A stretch of 5,500 nucleotides of DNA from JBLKSS01 sp047607725 (GTDB taxonomy: Bacteria > Pseudomonadota > Gammaproteobacteria > Enterobacterales > Enterobacteriaceae), in NCBI RefSeq assembly GCF_047607725.1, contig NZ_JBLKSS010000217.1, positions 1-5,500 on the forward strand, read 5' to 3'. Position 1 is the stretch's first letter. Every line of letters begins with the position of its first letter. Below the pieces are notes generated by a model that had not been told where the DNA came from, made no database searches, and saw only the letters and a list, made by a program, of their open reading frames with translations. Below are positions 5,188-5,500 of the stretch, one piece after another. Both the position numbers and the translations under genes were made by a program.

Positions 5188-5500
5188 ATGGCACGTAAAA
5201 AGAAGAACGCGATAACAAAAATGTACATCTATATCAATGTATTACGCATGAAATTTGAGCAGCGTCGCTCGAATCGCAGCAGCGCTCGGCATCGGCTGTA
5301 CCACAGTGCACGATATCCTCGGCCGATTCACGGTAGCTAACCTGGTCTGGCCATTGCCGTCGGAACTGTCCCCCGTCGACCTCGACCGCCTGCTCTATCC
5401 CGGCAAATCCGGCAAGGCTATCAAGACCTTACCCAGCTGGCTTGATATCGATACCGAGTTAAGCCGCAAGGGCGTGACCAAACAGCTGCTCTGGATGGAA
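5188..5500 (+). pseudogene. istA: istA, IS21-family transposase, frameshifted N-terminus, partial
   Basis: IstA is the DDE transposase of IS21-family elements and works with the ATPase IstB, which would lie to the right. The frame from ATG 5188 reads MARKKKNAITKMYIYI, then VLRMKFEQRRSNR, then drifts into unrelated sequence and stops at TAA 5338-5340. The plus-one frame from about 5273 takes over with IAAALGIGCTTVHDILGRF, a helix-turn-helix, then LVWPLPSELSPVDLDRLLYP and GKAIKTLPSWL, and stays open to the window edge, 76 codons later. The break falls inside the helix-turn-helix at 5265-5280. A different ATG at 5183 is rejected because it stops within a few codons. The ribosome binding site is only a G run (5176-5181). 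The DDE domain is out of view, so other lesions are possible. Confidence 0.85.

Larger units (their letters stand above)
4997..5500 (+). mobile_element. IS21-family insertion sequence, istA-proximal end (continues past the right edge)
   Basis: YhbO homology ends at about 4996. The following sequence starts TGCTGGTTCCGG, consistent with the TG tip of IS21-family ends, then a repeat array, then an IstA reading frame 191 bases in. Multiple internal repeats behind the tip are a known trait of this family, where they bind the transposase. The exact boundary is inferred within a few bases because the partner end and target duplication are outside the window. The visible istA is frameshifted, so this copy is probably unable to move by itself. 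Confidence 0.8.

Overview
Organism. The window looks like a gammaproteobacterial (Enterobacterales) chromosome. RimI, HolD, RsmC and YhbO all read as close relatives of the E. coli proteins, and the order rimI-holD / rsmC / tRNA-Leu(CAG) matches the E. coli region where leuQPV lies next to rsmC. Several genes are broken by fresh lesions (IS insertions, single-base frameshifts, an in-frame stop) while their remaining codons are still well conserved. That pattern suits a recently host-restricted, Sodalis-like insect symbiont. The genus is an inference from memory of such genomes; no search was run.

Layout. (1) Bases 1-206 are the end of an IS66-family element, reading leftwards, with the first 40 codons of its tnpA; its tip sits inside rimI. 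(2) rimI, cut at codon 126, overlaps the intact holD; both are on the minus strand. (3) A 112-bp divergent promoter region leads to intact rsmC on the plus strand, closed by a strong intrinsic terminator. (4) A single tRNA-Leu(CAG) has a convincing sigma70 promoter with a GC-rich discriminator. (5) About 450 bases follow with no convincing gene. (6) A membrane-anchored GGDEF protein is a pseudogene with two offsetting frameshifts, one in-frame TGA and a changed signature motif (GGEKF). (7) About 570 bases hold only small hairpins. (8) yhbO (PfpI/DJ-1 family) has a strong ribosome binding site but is frameshifted at an A6 run and has lost its 3' end to an IS21-family element. (9) That element brings a six-copy 23-bp repeat array and a frameshifted istA that runs off the window.

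Function. The working core is housekeeping: HolD (clamp loader psi subunit), RsmC (16S rRNA m2G1207 methyltransferase) and tRNA-Leu. The damaged genes are dispensable ones: S18 acetylation, cyclic-di-GMP signalling and stress repair. I found no evidence of a new defence, secretion or biosynthetic system. The main points for follow-up are the exact IS junctions, the 46-bp higher-order repeat in the IS21-like end, and the reconstructable ancestral reading frames.
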